From DAOUJI01 sp965219565 (GTDB taxonomy: Bacteria > Chloroflexota > Dehalococcoidia > Lucifugimonadales > JAGWBF01): a stretch of DNA of 64,000 nt. A program made the position numbers and the translations under genes. The notes under the pieces were generated by a model that was given only the letters and a program-made list of their open reading frames with translations, had not been told where the DNA came from and did not search any database. Positions 34,912-43,840 of this stretch are shown here, one piece after another. Position 1 is the first letter of the stretch, and every line of letters starts with the position of its first letter. The stretch spans positions 2,480,001 through 2,544,000 of the forward strand of contig OZ244780.1 of NCBI GenBank assembly GCA_965219565.1. Reading direction: 5' to 3'.

Positions 34912-37806
34912 ATGCCCCGCCACACGGAACCAAGCGCCAATAACGACCTGTCAGACCTGTTGCGGCCCATGCTCCCCGGCTGGGAAGTGCGTTCCGAGAA
35001 CACTCAGATCATCTTGGGCCACCCGGGCCTGCAACCCGATATCCTGATTACGGTGCAGGGCCGCTCTCCGGTGGTTATAGAGGCAGAATACATGCCCGCC
35101 CACACAGTGGAGGCGGAAGCTCTGTCCCGCCTGGGGCTGTCCGTCACCGTCCATACCCGTCCCATCGAGGCGGCCATAGCCCTACGCTACCCAGAGGGTG
35201 TCGCCGACTCCGACGACCTCTTGACTGCGCTAGCAAACGCCCGGGTCTCCTATGCAGTTTTCACCGAGGACGGCAAGCGTTTCCCCGAATCGGGATGGCT
35301 GGACGGCTCCCCCATTGACCTTGCCGACCTTATACGCTTGGTGTCCGTGCCACAGCGTGCCGTCAACGCGGCTGCCACCGCACTGGAGAAAGGCATTGAC
35401 CGAGCCGCCAACATTCTGAACGACATGTCAAAATTGCGACCCGGCATCACCGCCGACATCGCCCGACTGCTGGGCATGAGAGATGTTCCTCAGACCCGGC
35501 GCATGGCCGGCGCCATCATTGCAAACGCACTGGTGTTTCACGAACGCATCGCCGGAATGCACGACGGAGTAAAACCGACCGAGATGGTGTGTGGGCCCGA
35601 CGCTGCCAATCCCAAGGGCGAAACACTGGCTGCGTGGACCGAAATCCTGGAAGTCAACTACTGGCCCATATTCGCTATTGGCAAGGACATCCTCCGGCAG
35701 CTTCCGTCCGGAGACGCCGCCAACATCCTCAGGACTTTGCAATACACGGTCGACGAAGTAAACGCAGCCGGCATCAACAGCGCCCATGACCTGACCGGGC
35801 GCATCTTCCAACGCCTCATTGCCGACCGGAAATATCTGGCCACTTTCTATACCCTGCCAGCCTCGGCGGCCTTGCTGGCCCGGCTGGCTGTGGCCAAAAT
35901 CGACCGTGTAGACTGGAGCGACGTAGAGGCCATTGGCAAGATGCGTATCGCCGACTTCGCCTGCGGCACCGGCGCCCTCCTTGCCGCAGTCTACGAGCAG
36001 ATAGCCGCCCTCTATGAACGAACCGGAGGGGACCCGGCGAAACTACATCCCATGATGATGGAAGAGGCACTCTTCGGCTGCGACGTAATGCCGTCGGCAA
36101 TCCACATCACAGGCTCGACCCTGTCGGGCGCCCAACCAGCCGTCCAATTCTTTCGGTCCCGTCTCTACACCCTCCCCTACGGTCGGCAACGAGACGGCAG
36201 TGTTTCCATTGGCTCCCTTGAGCTGTTGCAGTCCTCGGCGACGGGGGTCTTGTTCAACACCAGCGATCCTGCCTTGCGTACCAGCAGCATAGGAGAGGAG
36301 ACCGCTAGCTACGTAATCGCCGACGTCCCTGACGAAGGCTTCGACGTGGTGATAATGAACCCGCCGTTTACCAGCAACACTAAACACTATGATGCTAGCG
36401 AAGGAGTTGTAAACGCCGCTTTTGCCGCCTTCGATTCTTCTGAGGAAGACCAGTCCAGAATGGCGAATCGGCTGAGACAGCTGGCCACGGACACTTGCTA
36501 TCACGGACATGCCGGAGAAGGTTCCGTATTCGCCGCGCTTGCCGACAAAAAACTACACCCCAACGGGGTTATCGCTTTAGTGCTGCCCTTCACAGCAATC
36601 AACGGAGCCTCGTGGTCGAAGTTCAGGGAACTTATTGCCACACAATATGACGACGTTACGATTGTAAGCATCGCGGCCAATGGACACGACATGTCCTTTT
36701 CATCGGACACCGGCATAGCAGAGTGTCTTATCATAGGTCGCAAAATAGCTCGAGATGAAGAGCCTAGCTATCGCGCAAAGTTCGTCTCTTTGCGGCACAG
36801 GCCGTCAAGTTTTGTTGATGCTCAACTGCTCGCCAGAACTATCGTGTCAGATATGGCCACTCGTCAATTGGAAGACGGGCCATATGGCGGCATACCCATA
36901 TATAGCGGAGACGCCTTGACGGGAGAGTTGCTGGATGCTCCCATCGACAGGCACGAGAACGGCTGGGGCGCCGCTCGAATTCGTGATGCCTCAGTAGCCC
37001 AGACCGCGTATTCGTTGTCTTCCGGAAAGCTTTGGTTACCTGCGGAACCTAGTTCTTATGACATACCAGTAGCGCAATTGAGCCAAGTCGGGCGGCGGGG
37101 ACTGGATTCTCAGTTGTTCATTAGCTCTGCCCACAAAGGTCCCTTCACCAAGGCGCCGCCCAGCCCCACCGCCACCTATCCCGCACTGTGGAACCACGAC
37201 GCCAAGAATGAAACACGAATGGTCTGTACCCCTGACTCTCAATTGTTGGTCAGACCCGGAATGGAGGCCAAAGCCTCTGAGGTTTGGGCAACTGCCAGCC
37301 GTGTTCATATCAACCGTGATTTTACTTTCGGTTCACAGGCTCTCGTCATTGCATTTACCGAATGGAGGTCCATAGGCGGCCGGGTGTGGCCCAACTTGAT
37401 CTTCGGCGACGACAGATTCGACTATGCCTCCATGGTATGGGGAAACAGTACGTTAGGGCTTCTGAGTTATTGGTGGCACTCAAGCCGGCAGCAATCGAGC
37501 AAGGCTGGAATGACCATCCGATCTGCCGAAACGCTGCCAGTGCTGGACTTTCGCACTCTGAGCGACGAGCAGTTGGCCTTGGCCCAGGAGATATTCGAAG
37601 AGTTCAGGGACAAGGAGCTCAAGCCTGCTTACCTGGCCGACGCCGACCCCAACCGTGCGCTGCTGGACAGACGCGTGGTCTGCGATCTGCTGGGATTCAA
37701 CGAAAGCGTCTATGAAGGTGTCCGGCGTCTTGCCGCCAAGTGGTGCGCTGAGCCTTCGGTGCACGGCGGTAAGGCCCGACCCAAAGACGCCGTATTCGAG
37801 ATGTAA
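34912..37806 (+). CDS. Type IIG-like DNA N6-adenine methylase, possible restriction-modification protein
   Basis: A 964-residue single-chain protein. Near the N-terminus, P42-D43 (PDILITVQG) followed by VVIEAEY resembles a degenerate PD-(D/E)xK nuclease core with E57 and E59. FYTLPASAALLARLA (motif X), IADFACGTGALLAAV (motif I, FxCGTG at 349-354) and VIMNPPFTS (motif IV, NPPF at 483-486) define an N6-adenine methylase. The remaining 450 residues include GLLSYWWHSSRQQSSKAGMTIRS, typical of the C-terminal target-recognition part of type IIG enzymes. A TAAAAT sits eight bases before the chosen ATG, suggesting a near-leaderless message. No separate restriction or specificity gene is present. Confidence 0.83.
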   Translation: MPRHTEPSANNDLSDLLRPMLPGWEVRSENTQIILGHPGLQPDILITVQGRSPVVIEAEYMPAHTVEAEALSRLGLSVTVHTRPIEAAIALRYPEGVADSDDLLTALANARVSYAVFTEDGKRFPESGWLDGSPIDLADLIRLVSVPQRAVNAAATALEKGIDRAANILNDMSKLRPGITADIARLLGMRDVPQTRRMAGAIIANALVFHERIAGMHDGVKPTEMVCGPDAANPKGETLAAWTEILEVNYWPIFAIGKDILRQLPSGDAANILRTLQYTVDEVNAAGINSAHDLTGRIFQRLIADRKYLATFYTLPASAALLARLAVAKIDRVDWSDVEAIGKMRIADFACGTGALLAAVYEQIAALYERTGGDPAKLHPMMMEEALFGCDVMPSAIHITGSTLSGAQPAVQFFRSRLYTLPYGRQRDGSVSIGSLELLQSSATGVLFNTSDPALRTSSIGEETASYVIADVPDEGFDVVIMNPPFTSNTKHYDASEGVVNAAFAAFDSSEEDQSRMANRLRQLATDTCYHGHAGEGSVFAALADKKLHPNGVIALVLPFTAINGASWSKFRELIATQYDDVTIVSIAANGHDMSFSSDTGIAECLIIGRKIARDEEPSYRAKFVSLRHRPSSFVDAQLLARTIVSDMATRQLEDGPYGGIPIYSGDALTGELLDAPIDRHENGWGAARIRDASVAQTAYSLSSGKLWLPAEPSSYDIPVAQLSQVGRRGLDSQLFISSAHKGPFTKAPPSPTATYPALWNHDAKNETRMVCTPDSQLLVRPGMEAKASEVWATASRVHINRDFTFGSQALVIAFTEWRSIGGRVWPNLIFGDDRFDYASMVWGNSTLGLLSYWWHSSRQQSSKAGMTIRSAETLPVLDFRTLSDEQLALAQEIFEEFRDKELKPAYLADADPNRALLDRRVVCDLLGFNESVYEGVRRLAAKWCAEPSVHGGKARPKDAVFEM

Positions 37807-37983
37807 CGGCATCTCCCATCCGCATCTACCGCCCCCGTGACGCAGCCAAACACGGCAACCTGGTCACCGCGGAAAGAGCCCAGCGTCCAGACAGCGCCGT
37901 TTCCATCGGCGGAATCAAGTCTGTTATCATGGGTCTATCGCAAGCTGAACGTCTGCGGAACGTTGCGGAAGAGGGGCTGAGAG

Positions 37984-38808
37984 TTGCAACAAGACATCAA
38001 AGTGTCGGTGGGGGTGGGGGAGGAACCCCAAAGGCAGGACGACAGGCCGGTCAAACTCCGCACTCAAGGTCTCAAGGCTTGGTACGGACAGGCGCTTGCC
38101 CTGCGGGACGTGGACCTGGCTATACCGTCCGAGCGGGTGACGGCCATAATAGGGCCTTCGGGCTGCGGCAAAAGCACCCTGCTTCGCTGCTTCAACCGCA
38201 TGAACGACCTCATACCCGACGCACGGATAGAAGGACAGATACTCTTCAACGACGTGGACATCTACTCCCCGGAGGTGGACGCAACAGAGATACGCTACCG
38301 CATCGGGATGGTCTTTCAGAAGCCCAATCCTTTCCCAAAGTCCATCTACGACAACGTAGCCTTCGGTCTGCGCATCAACGGATACAGGGGCAACATCGGG
38401 GACATGGTCGAGCGAACGCTGAAGCAGGCCGCACTCTGGGATGAGGTGAAAGACCGGGTGAAGAAAAGCGCCTTGACCCTCTCTGGGGGCCAACAGCAGA
38501 GGCTGTGCATAGCAAGGGCCCTGGCCGTGGAACCCGACGTAATCCTGATGGACGAGCCATGCTCAGCGTTGGACCCCATCGCAACTCTTGCCATCGAAGA
38601 CCTGGTGCGTTCGCTTTCCTCGCAGTATACGATTATAATAGTCACCCACAACATGCAGCAGGCGGCCCGGGTGTCCGACCGAACTGCTTTCCTTTCGGTC
38701 GGCCCAGACAGCGCCGGTCACCTTGTTGAGTACGGGAACACTCGCCAGCTCTTCACCAATCCCACTGACGAGAGAACCGAAGCCTACATTACAGGAAGAT
38801 TCGGATGA
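37984..38808 (+). CDS. pstB: Phosphate ABC transporter ATP-binding protein
   Basis: A 274-residue ABC ATPase. It has AIIGPSGCGKSTLLRCFNRMNDLIP (Walker A plus the PstB-specific RxNDLIP), VFQKPNPFPKSIYDNVAFG (Q-loop with the PstB NPFP motif), LSGGQQQRLCIARALA (signature) and ILMDEPCSALDP (Walker B). These motifs identify PstB over other ABC ATPases. The start is a TTG at 37984. It energises phosphate uptake and here overlaps phoU by four bases. The periplasmic PstS and the membrane PstC/PstA genes are not beside it. Confidence 0.94.
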   Translation: MQQDIKVSVGVGEEPQRQDDRPVKLRTQGLKAWYGQALALRDVDLAIPSERVTAIIGPSGCGKSTLLRCFNRMNDLIPDARIEGQILFNDVDIYSPEVDATEIRYRIGMVFQKPNPFPKSIYDNVAFGLRINGYRGNIGDMVERTLKQAALWDEVKDRVKKSALTLSGGQQQRLCIARALAVEPDVILMDEPCSALDPIATLAIEDLVRSLSSQYTIIIVTHNMQQAARVSDRTAFLSVGPDSAGHLVEYGNTRQLFTNPTDERTEAYITGRFG

Positions 38809-39512
38809 CCGAAGAGCGAATAGGTATCACGAGGGAAGAGCCCATGCGGGTGCGGTCTGGGCTGGACCGCCAACTCCGCTTCCTCCAGGACGAAGTGCTG
38901 ACCCTGGGGAGCATGGTGGAGAAGTCCATCGCCAGGGCCGTGGACGCCCTGGACCGCCGGGACCTGGAAGCCTCTCAGCAGGTCATCATCGAAGACGATC
39001 TGGTAGACAGCAAACGCTTCGAAATCGAGGAGAGGTGCATCGACCTTATAGCCACCCAGCAGCCTATGGCCGGGGACCTGCGCATCCTGGTGTCCATGCT
39101 GCACATTGCGGTGGAACTGGAACGCATGGGCGACTATGCCGAGGGAATCGCCAAAATCAACATCATGATGGGGGATGAGCCTCTCATAAAACCCCTCATA
39201 GACGTCCCGTTGATGACCGAAAAGGCGACCCGAATGCTTCGTCGCAGCCTGGAGGCTTTGGTGAACCGCGACACGGTGACGGCGCGCCAAGTGTGCAATG
39301 ACGACGATGAAGTGGATGCGCTGTACCAGACGGTTTACCGGGACCTGCTGGACATCATGATTAAGGACCCCACCACCATTCAACGAGCCACATACCTGTT
39401 GTGGGTGGCCCACGACTTGGAGCGAATCGCAGATAGGGCGACCAACGTAGCCGAGCGAGTGGTGTATCTAGTGACGGGCAAGATGGAGGAGATAAACGTC
39501 TCCAAGTACTAG
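38805..39512 (+). CDS. phoU: Phosphate-signalling protein PhoU
   Basis: A 235-residue two-repeat helical protein. The first repeat carries AGDLRILVSMLHIAVELERMGDYAEGIAK and the second TYLLWVAHDLERIADRATNVAERVVYL, the two E/D-x3-D metal-binding signatures of PhoU. PhoU links Pst transport state to the PhoR histidine kinase and restrains phosphate uptake. It overlaps the pstB stop (ATGA), implying coupled translation. Its stop shares CTAG with the convergent gene on the other strand. Confidence 0.95.
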   Translation: MTEERIGITREEPMRVRSGLDRQLRFLQDEVLTLGSMVEKSIARAVDALDRRDLEASQQVIIEDDLVDSKRFEIEERCIDLIATQQPMAGDLRILVSMLHIAVELERMGDYAEGIAKINIMMGDEPLIKPLIDVPLMTEKATRMLRRSLEALVNRDTVTARQVCNDDDEVDALYQTVYRDLLDIMIKDPTTIQRATYLLWVAHDLERIADRATNVAERVVYLVTGKMEEINVSKY

Positions 39513-39850
39513 CCCTTCTTGTGGAACATATGGAGCAGGTTGCGCTGATGGGCCCAGTTGTGGGCCCTTTTTAGTAGAGGCTCCGGTATCTCCCGCCCCT
39601 GAACCGTTATCTTGATGGTCTCATATTTTCCGCCCATCGGCGTGGGGGCGTCGGGCAGGTGAACAGCCTCGCACCCCCCGGCTTCTAGGGCCGCTTTCAG
39701 AGCATCGTAGCCCTTTAGCTTGGCGTTGGGGCTGCGGTACATGCGGAACTCCACTGAACCCAGCATCTCATGGAAGTGGTCCGCTGCCTCTTCGAGGTTG
39801 TTCCCGCCGCCTTGGCGCAGCTCCCTCCTGGTGAAACGTCGAGTGTTCAT
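39509..39850 (-). CDS. Uncharacterised small protein
   Basis: A 113-residue, mildly basic protein that I do not recognise. It shows a helical N-terminus (NLEEAADHFHEMLGSVEFRMY), a middle with KGYDALKAALEAGGCEAVHLP, a beta-rich YETIKITVQGREIPEPLL and a His/Lys-rich end. No signal peptide, membrane segment or metal motif is evident. The frame is clean and ends in a stop overlapping the phoU stop, as elsewhere in this gene-dense window, so I judge it real but without a functional call. Confidence 0.6.
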   Translation of the reverse strand: MNTRRFTRRELRQGGGNNLEEAADHFHEMLGSVEFRMYRSPNAKLKGYDALKAALEAGGCEAVHLPDAPTPMGGKYETIKITVQGREIPEPLLKRAHNWAHQRNLLHMFHKKG

Positions 39851-39900
39851 CGAGTCACGAGCATGCTGAGCTTACGCACGCCGTCGACGCGGCGGAGAGC

Positions 39901-40296
39901 CTACGGCTCCCTGGCGTACTCCTGAAGCTCGATGCGTACGTTGTCAGGAGCCTTTACGTAGCAGATAGTGCCGTTGCGGCCTTCACGGATGGGTTCCAGA
40001 ACCTCGACGCCCGCCGCCTCCATCCTGGCAACCAACTCCTCCATCCCGTACACCCTCAAGCCGAAGTGGTCTATGCCCATCTGCGGCGCGGGGCTGGCTG
40101 GGGCCATGTCCTCGCCTGCCGGCACGTCCATAACGGTGATGCGGACGCCTCCCATGTCCAAAGCCCTGTGGGTCTGACCTGACGCTGCAGTAAAAGTGTC
40201 AACGTGGTCGGCATCGAGGAAGTCCACGTACCACTGGACGGCTGCTTCGGGGTCCGTGGATCTCAAGTGAAGATGTGTCACCGATACACTGGGCAT
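39901..40296 (-). CDS. VOC-family (glyoxalase/dioxygenase-like) protein
   Basis: A 131-residue protein with two glyoxalase-fold modules. SVTHLHLRSTDPEAAVQWYVDFLDA opens the first and GIDHFGLRVYGMEELVARMEAAGVEVLEP the second. NGTICYVKAPDNVRIELQEYA ends it. His and Glu positions fit the usual metal site. The substrate is unknown. It is not the methylmalonyl-CoA epimerase, which is at 21149-21562. Confidence 0.88.
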   Translation of the reverse strand: MPSVSVTHLHLRSTDPEAAVQWYVDFLDADHVDTFTAASGQTHRALDMGGVRITVMDVPAGEDMAPASPAPQMGIDHFGLRVYGMEELVARMEAAGVEVLEPIREGRNGTICYVKAPDNVRIELQEYAREP

Positions 40297-40420
40297 AGCT
40301 CACCTCCAAGTTATGGTTTGCGCTTGGGAATAGGATTTGGAACAGACTAACATGAAAGCGGAAGCCTGAGAAGAATTGTTAGGACCGATGCTGGGACTTC
40401 AACACTCCCGTTCCATCCGA

Positions 40421-40804
40421 TTACCGATTCACAGGACCAAAACCCTTGAGCCGTACGGCCGGAAGCCTTTTTAGCCTTTGATTAAGCGGGTCCACCTCAA
40501 TGCCCACTGACTCTAGGGCAGTCACTCCCAGCAAAGGTTCGCTCTCCGCCTCACCCATAACAATCGTGCCGCCAACGATTTCACCCATGAACTCGATGTC
40601 TGCTGTCGTTACATCCATTCGAATTTCACTGCCGTCGGCCAGGGAATATACTCGCTGCCCTTTGGGTGTAAGACCTATGGATTCCAGACACGGCCGAGGA
40701 ACAAGGGTATCGGTCGCCCCAGTGTCGACCAAGAACAGCCCCTCCCAAACCCTTTCTGGTTCGGCAGGGTTCCGTATGGCAACGGTTACATGTGTTGCTC
40801 CCAT
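40421..40804 (-). CDS. Retropepsin-like aspartic protease
   Basis: A 127-residue clan-AA protease. LFLVDTGATDTLVPRPCLESIGL carries the catalytic DTGA, GEIVGGTIVMGEAESEPLLGVTALESVGI forms the flap and hydrophobic-G motif, and LNQRLKRLPA is a typical tail. Single-domain enzymes of this type act as dimers. The start at the ATG with an upstream AAAGGA is preferred over a GTG eight codons earlier. The target is unknown. It is divergent from the UGSC selenoprotein gene. Confidence 0.88.
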   Translation of the reverse strand: MGATHVTVAIRNPAEPERVWEGLFLVDTGATDTLVPRPCLESIGLTPKGQRVYSLADGSEIRMDVTTADIEFMGEIVGGTIVMGEAESEPLLGVTALESVGIEVDPLNQRLKRLPAVRLKGFGPVNR

Positions 40805-41011
40805 CTCAGGTCCTTTCTCGCTCACCAAAGATCAACTCAATACTAACATACCCCGCCAGGTGACCATGTCAGCATCCGATTCAACGCTAACAGGCACTGT
40901 CCAGGGGGACCGAGAAGAAGTCCAATCCATGTTTGTCTAAAAGGTCATCAGCCTTGACACTAATCTCGCTCAAGGGGTAGCATCCAGGCAACACTAGACA
41001 CGGAGGTTCGG

Positions 41012-41548
41012 ATGGCAATAGGAAAAATCAGCATCCTGGACCCCACCGCCCAGTCCAACACCCAGGACTCCGGCTTGGCCCCCAGGGTCGGCGGACTAGG
41101 GGGCGGGACGCTGGGCCTGATCACCAATAGCTGGCGGAGCTTCGACGTGGTGTCAAACCACATCGAGCAGATGGCCAAGGACCGGTACGAGGTCCGTGAG
41201 GTGATGAGGACCATCAACCCTGACGTTTCCAGCCCCACTCCCAAAGACACGCTGAACATCCTCATCGACAAGTCGGACGCCGCCATCGTCGGCATGGGAC
41301 ATTGAGGGTCCTGCACAACGTGGAGTGTCCACGACGCAGTTTCCCTGGATGAAAGCGGAGTCCCTTCAGTCGTGATAGTCACGGAGCAGTTCAGCCGGCT
41401 GGCTTCCACGATAGCCAAGTCCCGGGGCAGGCCCGGCCTCCCCATCCTTGTCCTGCCAGCCAACATAGAAGACCTGTCCGACAATGAGTTGGAGGACTTG
41501 GCACATAAGACCCTGGACCAGGCGGCAGAGAAACTGACAGAGGTCTAG
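41012..41548 (+). CDS. UGSC-family selenoprotein (in-frame UGA read as Sec98)
   Basis: The frame from 41012 meets TGA at 41303-41305, then continues without interruption to TAG at 41546, giving 178 residues. Across the TGA the protein reads AAIVGMGH-U-GSCTTWSVHDAV, the defining U-G-S-C motif of the UGSC (seleno)protein family, whose other members carry Cys at that site. Before it lie LGGGTLGLITNSWRSFD and ERYEV-like segments of the same family; after it come VPSVVIVTEQFSRLAS and LPILVLPANIEDL. A hairpin follows the UGA at SECIS distance. Automated translation would truncate the protein at 97 residues. The role is unknown; Sec98 and Cys101 could form a redox pair. The next gene begins eight bases downstream of the stop. 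Confidence 0.9.
41311..41339 (+). promoter_or_regulatory. Predicted bacterial SECIS hairpin of the UGSC gene
   Basis: An outer stem CTGC/GCAG (41311-41314 with 41336-41339) encloses an inner stem GTGGA/TCCAC (41320-41324 with 41328-41332) and the loop GTG at 41325-41327. The loop begins 19 bases beyond the UGA, within the window used by SelB-dependent decoding. The hairpin is inside the coding frame, as is normal for bacteria. Confidence 0.7.
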
Positions 41549-41555
41549 ACAGGCT

Positions 41556-42599
41556 GTGACCAGCCCTCCCCTAAAATCGGAACGTTCCGAAATCGAGGAC
41601 TCGCCAGAGGCAGTCCTCGATTTCGTATTGAATCAGGGTTGGGGAGACGGCCTCCCCGTGATTCCCCCCACTGAAGAACGAGTGCGGGCAATGGTGGAAG
41701 GCTCCGGCCTGCCCGCAGACCATCTCATTGGCAGCGTGGGGCCCGCCAAAGGCGAGGCCACCATCGAGAAGATTGCCGTGAACGCCGTCATGGCCGGATG
41801 CAAACCGGAGTACATGCCGGTTCTGACAGCCGCGATGGAAGCGGTATGCGAGTCCCAGTTCAACATCGACGGGGTGCAGAGCACGACCAATCCCTGTGGC
41901 GTCGGTATAGTGGTCAACGGCCCGATACGCAATACGCTGGACATCAACTGCTCCCGCAACTGCATGGGCCCGGGGTGGCAAGCAAACGCTACTATAGGCC
42001 GCGCCATGTCATTGATGTGGCTGAACATCGGCGGGGCCAAGCCCGGAGAGGTGGACAAGGCCTCCCACGGCTATCCTGGCAAGTACACCTTGTGTTTCGG
42101 AGAGGACGAGGAGCACACGCCCTGGGAGCCGCTCCACGTCGAGCGAGGGTTCAAAGCCGAGGAGAACACGGTGACAATTAACTCCTTCAACGGCACCCTG
42201 AACATCATCGGGGCCACCTACACTGAGATAGACAGCATGCTCCATGTCATAGCCCACGACTTCAGCCAAATGGGGAGCAACAACCTGCACCTTGGCAAGG
42301 GCAATCCGGGTCTGGTCCTGACAGCGGGCCATGCGCGCTGGGCGCATGAAGCCGGAATGTCCAAGTCCGACGTGAAGGAGTTCGTATACCGGAACAGCGG
42401 CTTCCCGGTTGAGAAGCTGAGGCCCATGATCCGGCGGAACCGGATTGACGCGGTGATAGAAGACGGAGTCGTCCGGCAAGTGCGTAAGCCCGACGACATC
42501 ATGATAGTGGTGGCGGGCGGTGTGGAACCCTACCACGCCGTGCTTATGCCGACCTTTGGCGACTCCTGGGCCGTCACTAAGCCCATCCGCGTTCCCTGA
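41556..42599 (+). CDS. Uncharacterised protein in an operon with the UGSC selenoprotein
   Basis: A 347-residue soluble protein that I cannot assign to a named family. Conserved-looking stretches are NQGWGDGLPVIPPTEERV, VNAVMAGCKPEYMPVLTAAMEAVC, NPCGVGIVVNGPI, INCSRNCMGPGWQANATIGRAM and VVAGGVEPYHAVLMP. It has six cysteines (82, 98, 114, 132, 136, 180), with C132-x3-C136 close enough to be a redox or metal site. It has no signal peptide or membrane segment. The GTG start lies eight bases after the selenoprotein stop, so the two are almost certainly cotranscribed and may act together. This is inference from position only. Confidence 0.8.
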   Translation: MTSPPLKSERSEIEDSPEAVLDFVLNQGWGDGLPVIPPTEERVRAMVEGSGLPADHLIGSVGPAKGEATIEKIAVNAVMAGCKPEYMPVLTAAMEAVCESQFNIDGVQSTTNPCGVGIVVNGPIRNTLDINCSRNCMGPGWQANATIGRAMSLMWLNIGGAKPGEVDKASHGYPGKYTLCFGEDEEHTPWEPLHVERGFKAEENTVTINSFNGTLNIIGATYTEIDSMLHVIAHDFSQMGSNNLHLGKGNPGLVLTAGHARWAHEAGMSKSDVKEFVYRNSGFPVEKLRPMIRRNRIDAVIEDGVVRQVRKPDDIMIVVAGGVEPYHAVLMPTFGDSWAVTKPIRVP

Positions 42600-42605
42600 G
42601 CAGAG

Positions 42606-43748
42606 CTATTTGACGGGCTTGGCCCACTCTGGTATCTGTTTGGTGGGAAGCTGGACTGTCGCCGTGCCCTTGGTGGTCATTTCCTTGCGCTGGTTCTCAC
42701 CGATGAACTCTATGTCCACCAGCCGATCCTCACCCTCAACGCGTTTGTCAGTGACTTTCCCGCGGAGCCAGGTCGTGTCCCCTACCATGTTGAAGCGGCG
42801 GAGCTCCACGTACATTTTCTTCAGAAACCCGTCGTCGCCCATCCAATTGGTGAAGAGGTTCCCAACCCAGGAACAGCGCTGGCAGCCGTAGTCGTAGGCT
42901 CCGGGAAGGCCTGCGCTGGTGGCCGCCTCCTCGATGTCATGGACGCGCACGATGGCTTCCTGGGCGCCGGTGTTGGGGTCACGAAAGCCCCATGAAGGAT
43001 GACGCCGAACTTCCTTTAGTTGAAGGCCGTGGGCCAGTCCGCCGATGCAGCCTGCCACAAAGGCGGTGATGTCTCCGTGGCTCAGGGGTCCCTTGACCAC
43101 CGGGCCAATTTCGTCGCCCACGTTCACGTCGTCCCACCACCTGGGGTTGGCGCCCCTGATTTCCTCGTTGAGGACTGCATCCTCTATCTCATCGATTTCG
43201 TCCCTTGTGTATGCGTAGGGCTGAAAGTCGTACTTCCTGTTCTCCCGGGCGGCGGTGCGTTCGGCCCTAAAGTTCCAACCGCGGGTGCGGGCAATGACCT
43301 CGCCGCGCTGGTTATAGTAGTGGCAGGTGGAGGACTGCTTGATGGTCTTTCCGGCGAACCTGCTGGGCATCTCCTCCAAGTCCGAGAACTGCTCCTTCAC
43401 GGAGATGCGGTCGTCCATGTGTATGGGGCGGAACCACTCCCAATCGGAGCCCGAGTGGAAGGCATGGACCCCAGGAAGTCCTCCGGTGCGGCCTGAGCAC
43501 CAGTAGACGCTGTACAAGAAGCAGGGGGGAGCTATGATGGTCCCATACTTTGTCTGGCGGGCGTACGATTCGTCCTGATATAGGGGATTCGGGTCGCCTA
43601 TGCCCTGGCAGAAATGACGAATGGCGTCACGCGATGCAAACTCGTTGAAGAGTCCTACACCGTATTGCCTGGGCCTGTTGAAAGCGCCCAGTCTGTCCCT
43701 CAGGCGTTGCAGCCCCTCTTCCGTTATCTTTCCAGCTTCCAGCACCAT
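42606..43748 (-). CDS. MaoC-like hotdog-fold dehydratase, two-domain
   Basis: A 380-residue protein made of two hotdog domains. The first contains AIRHFCQGIGDPNPLYQDESYARQTKYGTIIAPPCF, the hydratase-2-like motif with catalytic Asp and His equivalents. The second contains VVKGPLSHGDITAFVAG and TTWLRGKVTDKRVEGEDRLVDIEF. Double-hotdog MaoC proteins hydrate or dehydrate acyl-CoA thioesters. It converges with the operon of the unknown 347-residue gene (6 bases apart) and lies downstream of two CoA-transferase genes on the same strand, suggesting acyl-CoA catabolism. Confidence 0.85.
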   Translation of the reverse strand: MVLEAGKITEEGLQRLRDRLGAFNRPRQYGVGLFNEFASRDAIRHFCQGIGDPNPLYQDESYARQTKYGTIIAPPCFLYSVYWCSGRTGGLPGVHAFHSGSDWEWFRPIHMDDRISVKEQFSDLEEMPSRFAGKTIKQSSTCHYYNQRGEVIARTRGWNFRAERTAARENRKYDFQPYAYTRDEIDEIEDAVLNEEIRGANPRWWDDVNVGDEIGPVVKGPLSHGDITAFVAGCIGGLAHGLQLKEVRRHPSWGFRDPNTGAQEAIVRVHDIEEAATSAGLPGAYDYGCQRCSWVGNLFTNWMGDDGFLKKMYVELRRFNMVGDTTWLRGKVTDKRVEGEDRLVDIEFIGENQRKEMTTKGTATVQLPTKQIPEWAKPVK

Positions 43749-43840
43749 GAAACAAAACCTCCTGGGTTTATGGGTACCTTTACACGGGAGCTAGGTCCGG
43801 CGAACCCTATGGTAACGGTTCCCGGCCAACTTAGACAACC

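Noticed and set aside
39901..40296. Second methylmalonyl-CoA epimerase
   Set aside because: It is a glyoxalase-fold protein, but the epimerase-specific segments are in the gene at 21149-21562 next to the mutase.
41303..41305. Reading the UGSC gene as a pseudogene with a nonsense mutation
   Set aside because: The TGA falls exactly on the family Sec/Cys column, the downstream frame is intact to a normal stop, and a SECIS-like hairpin follows.
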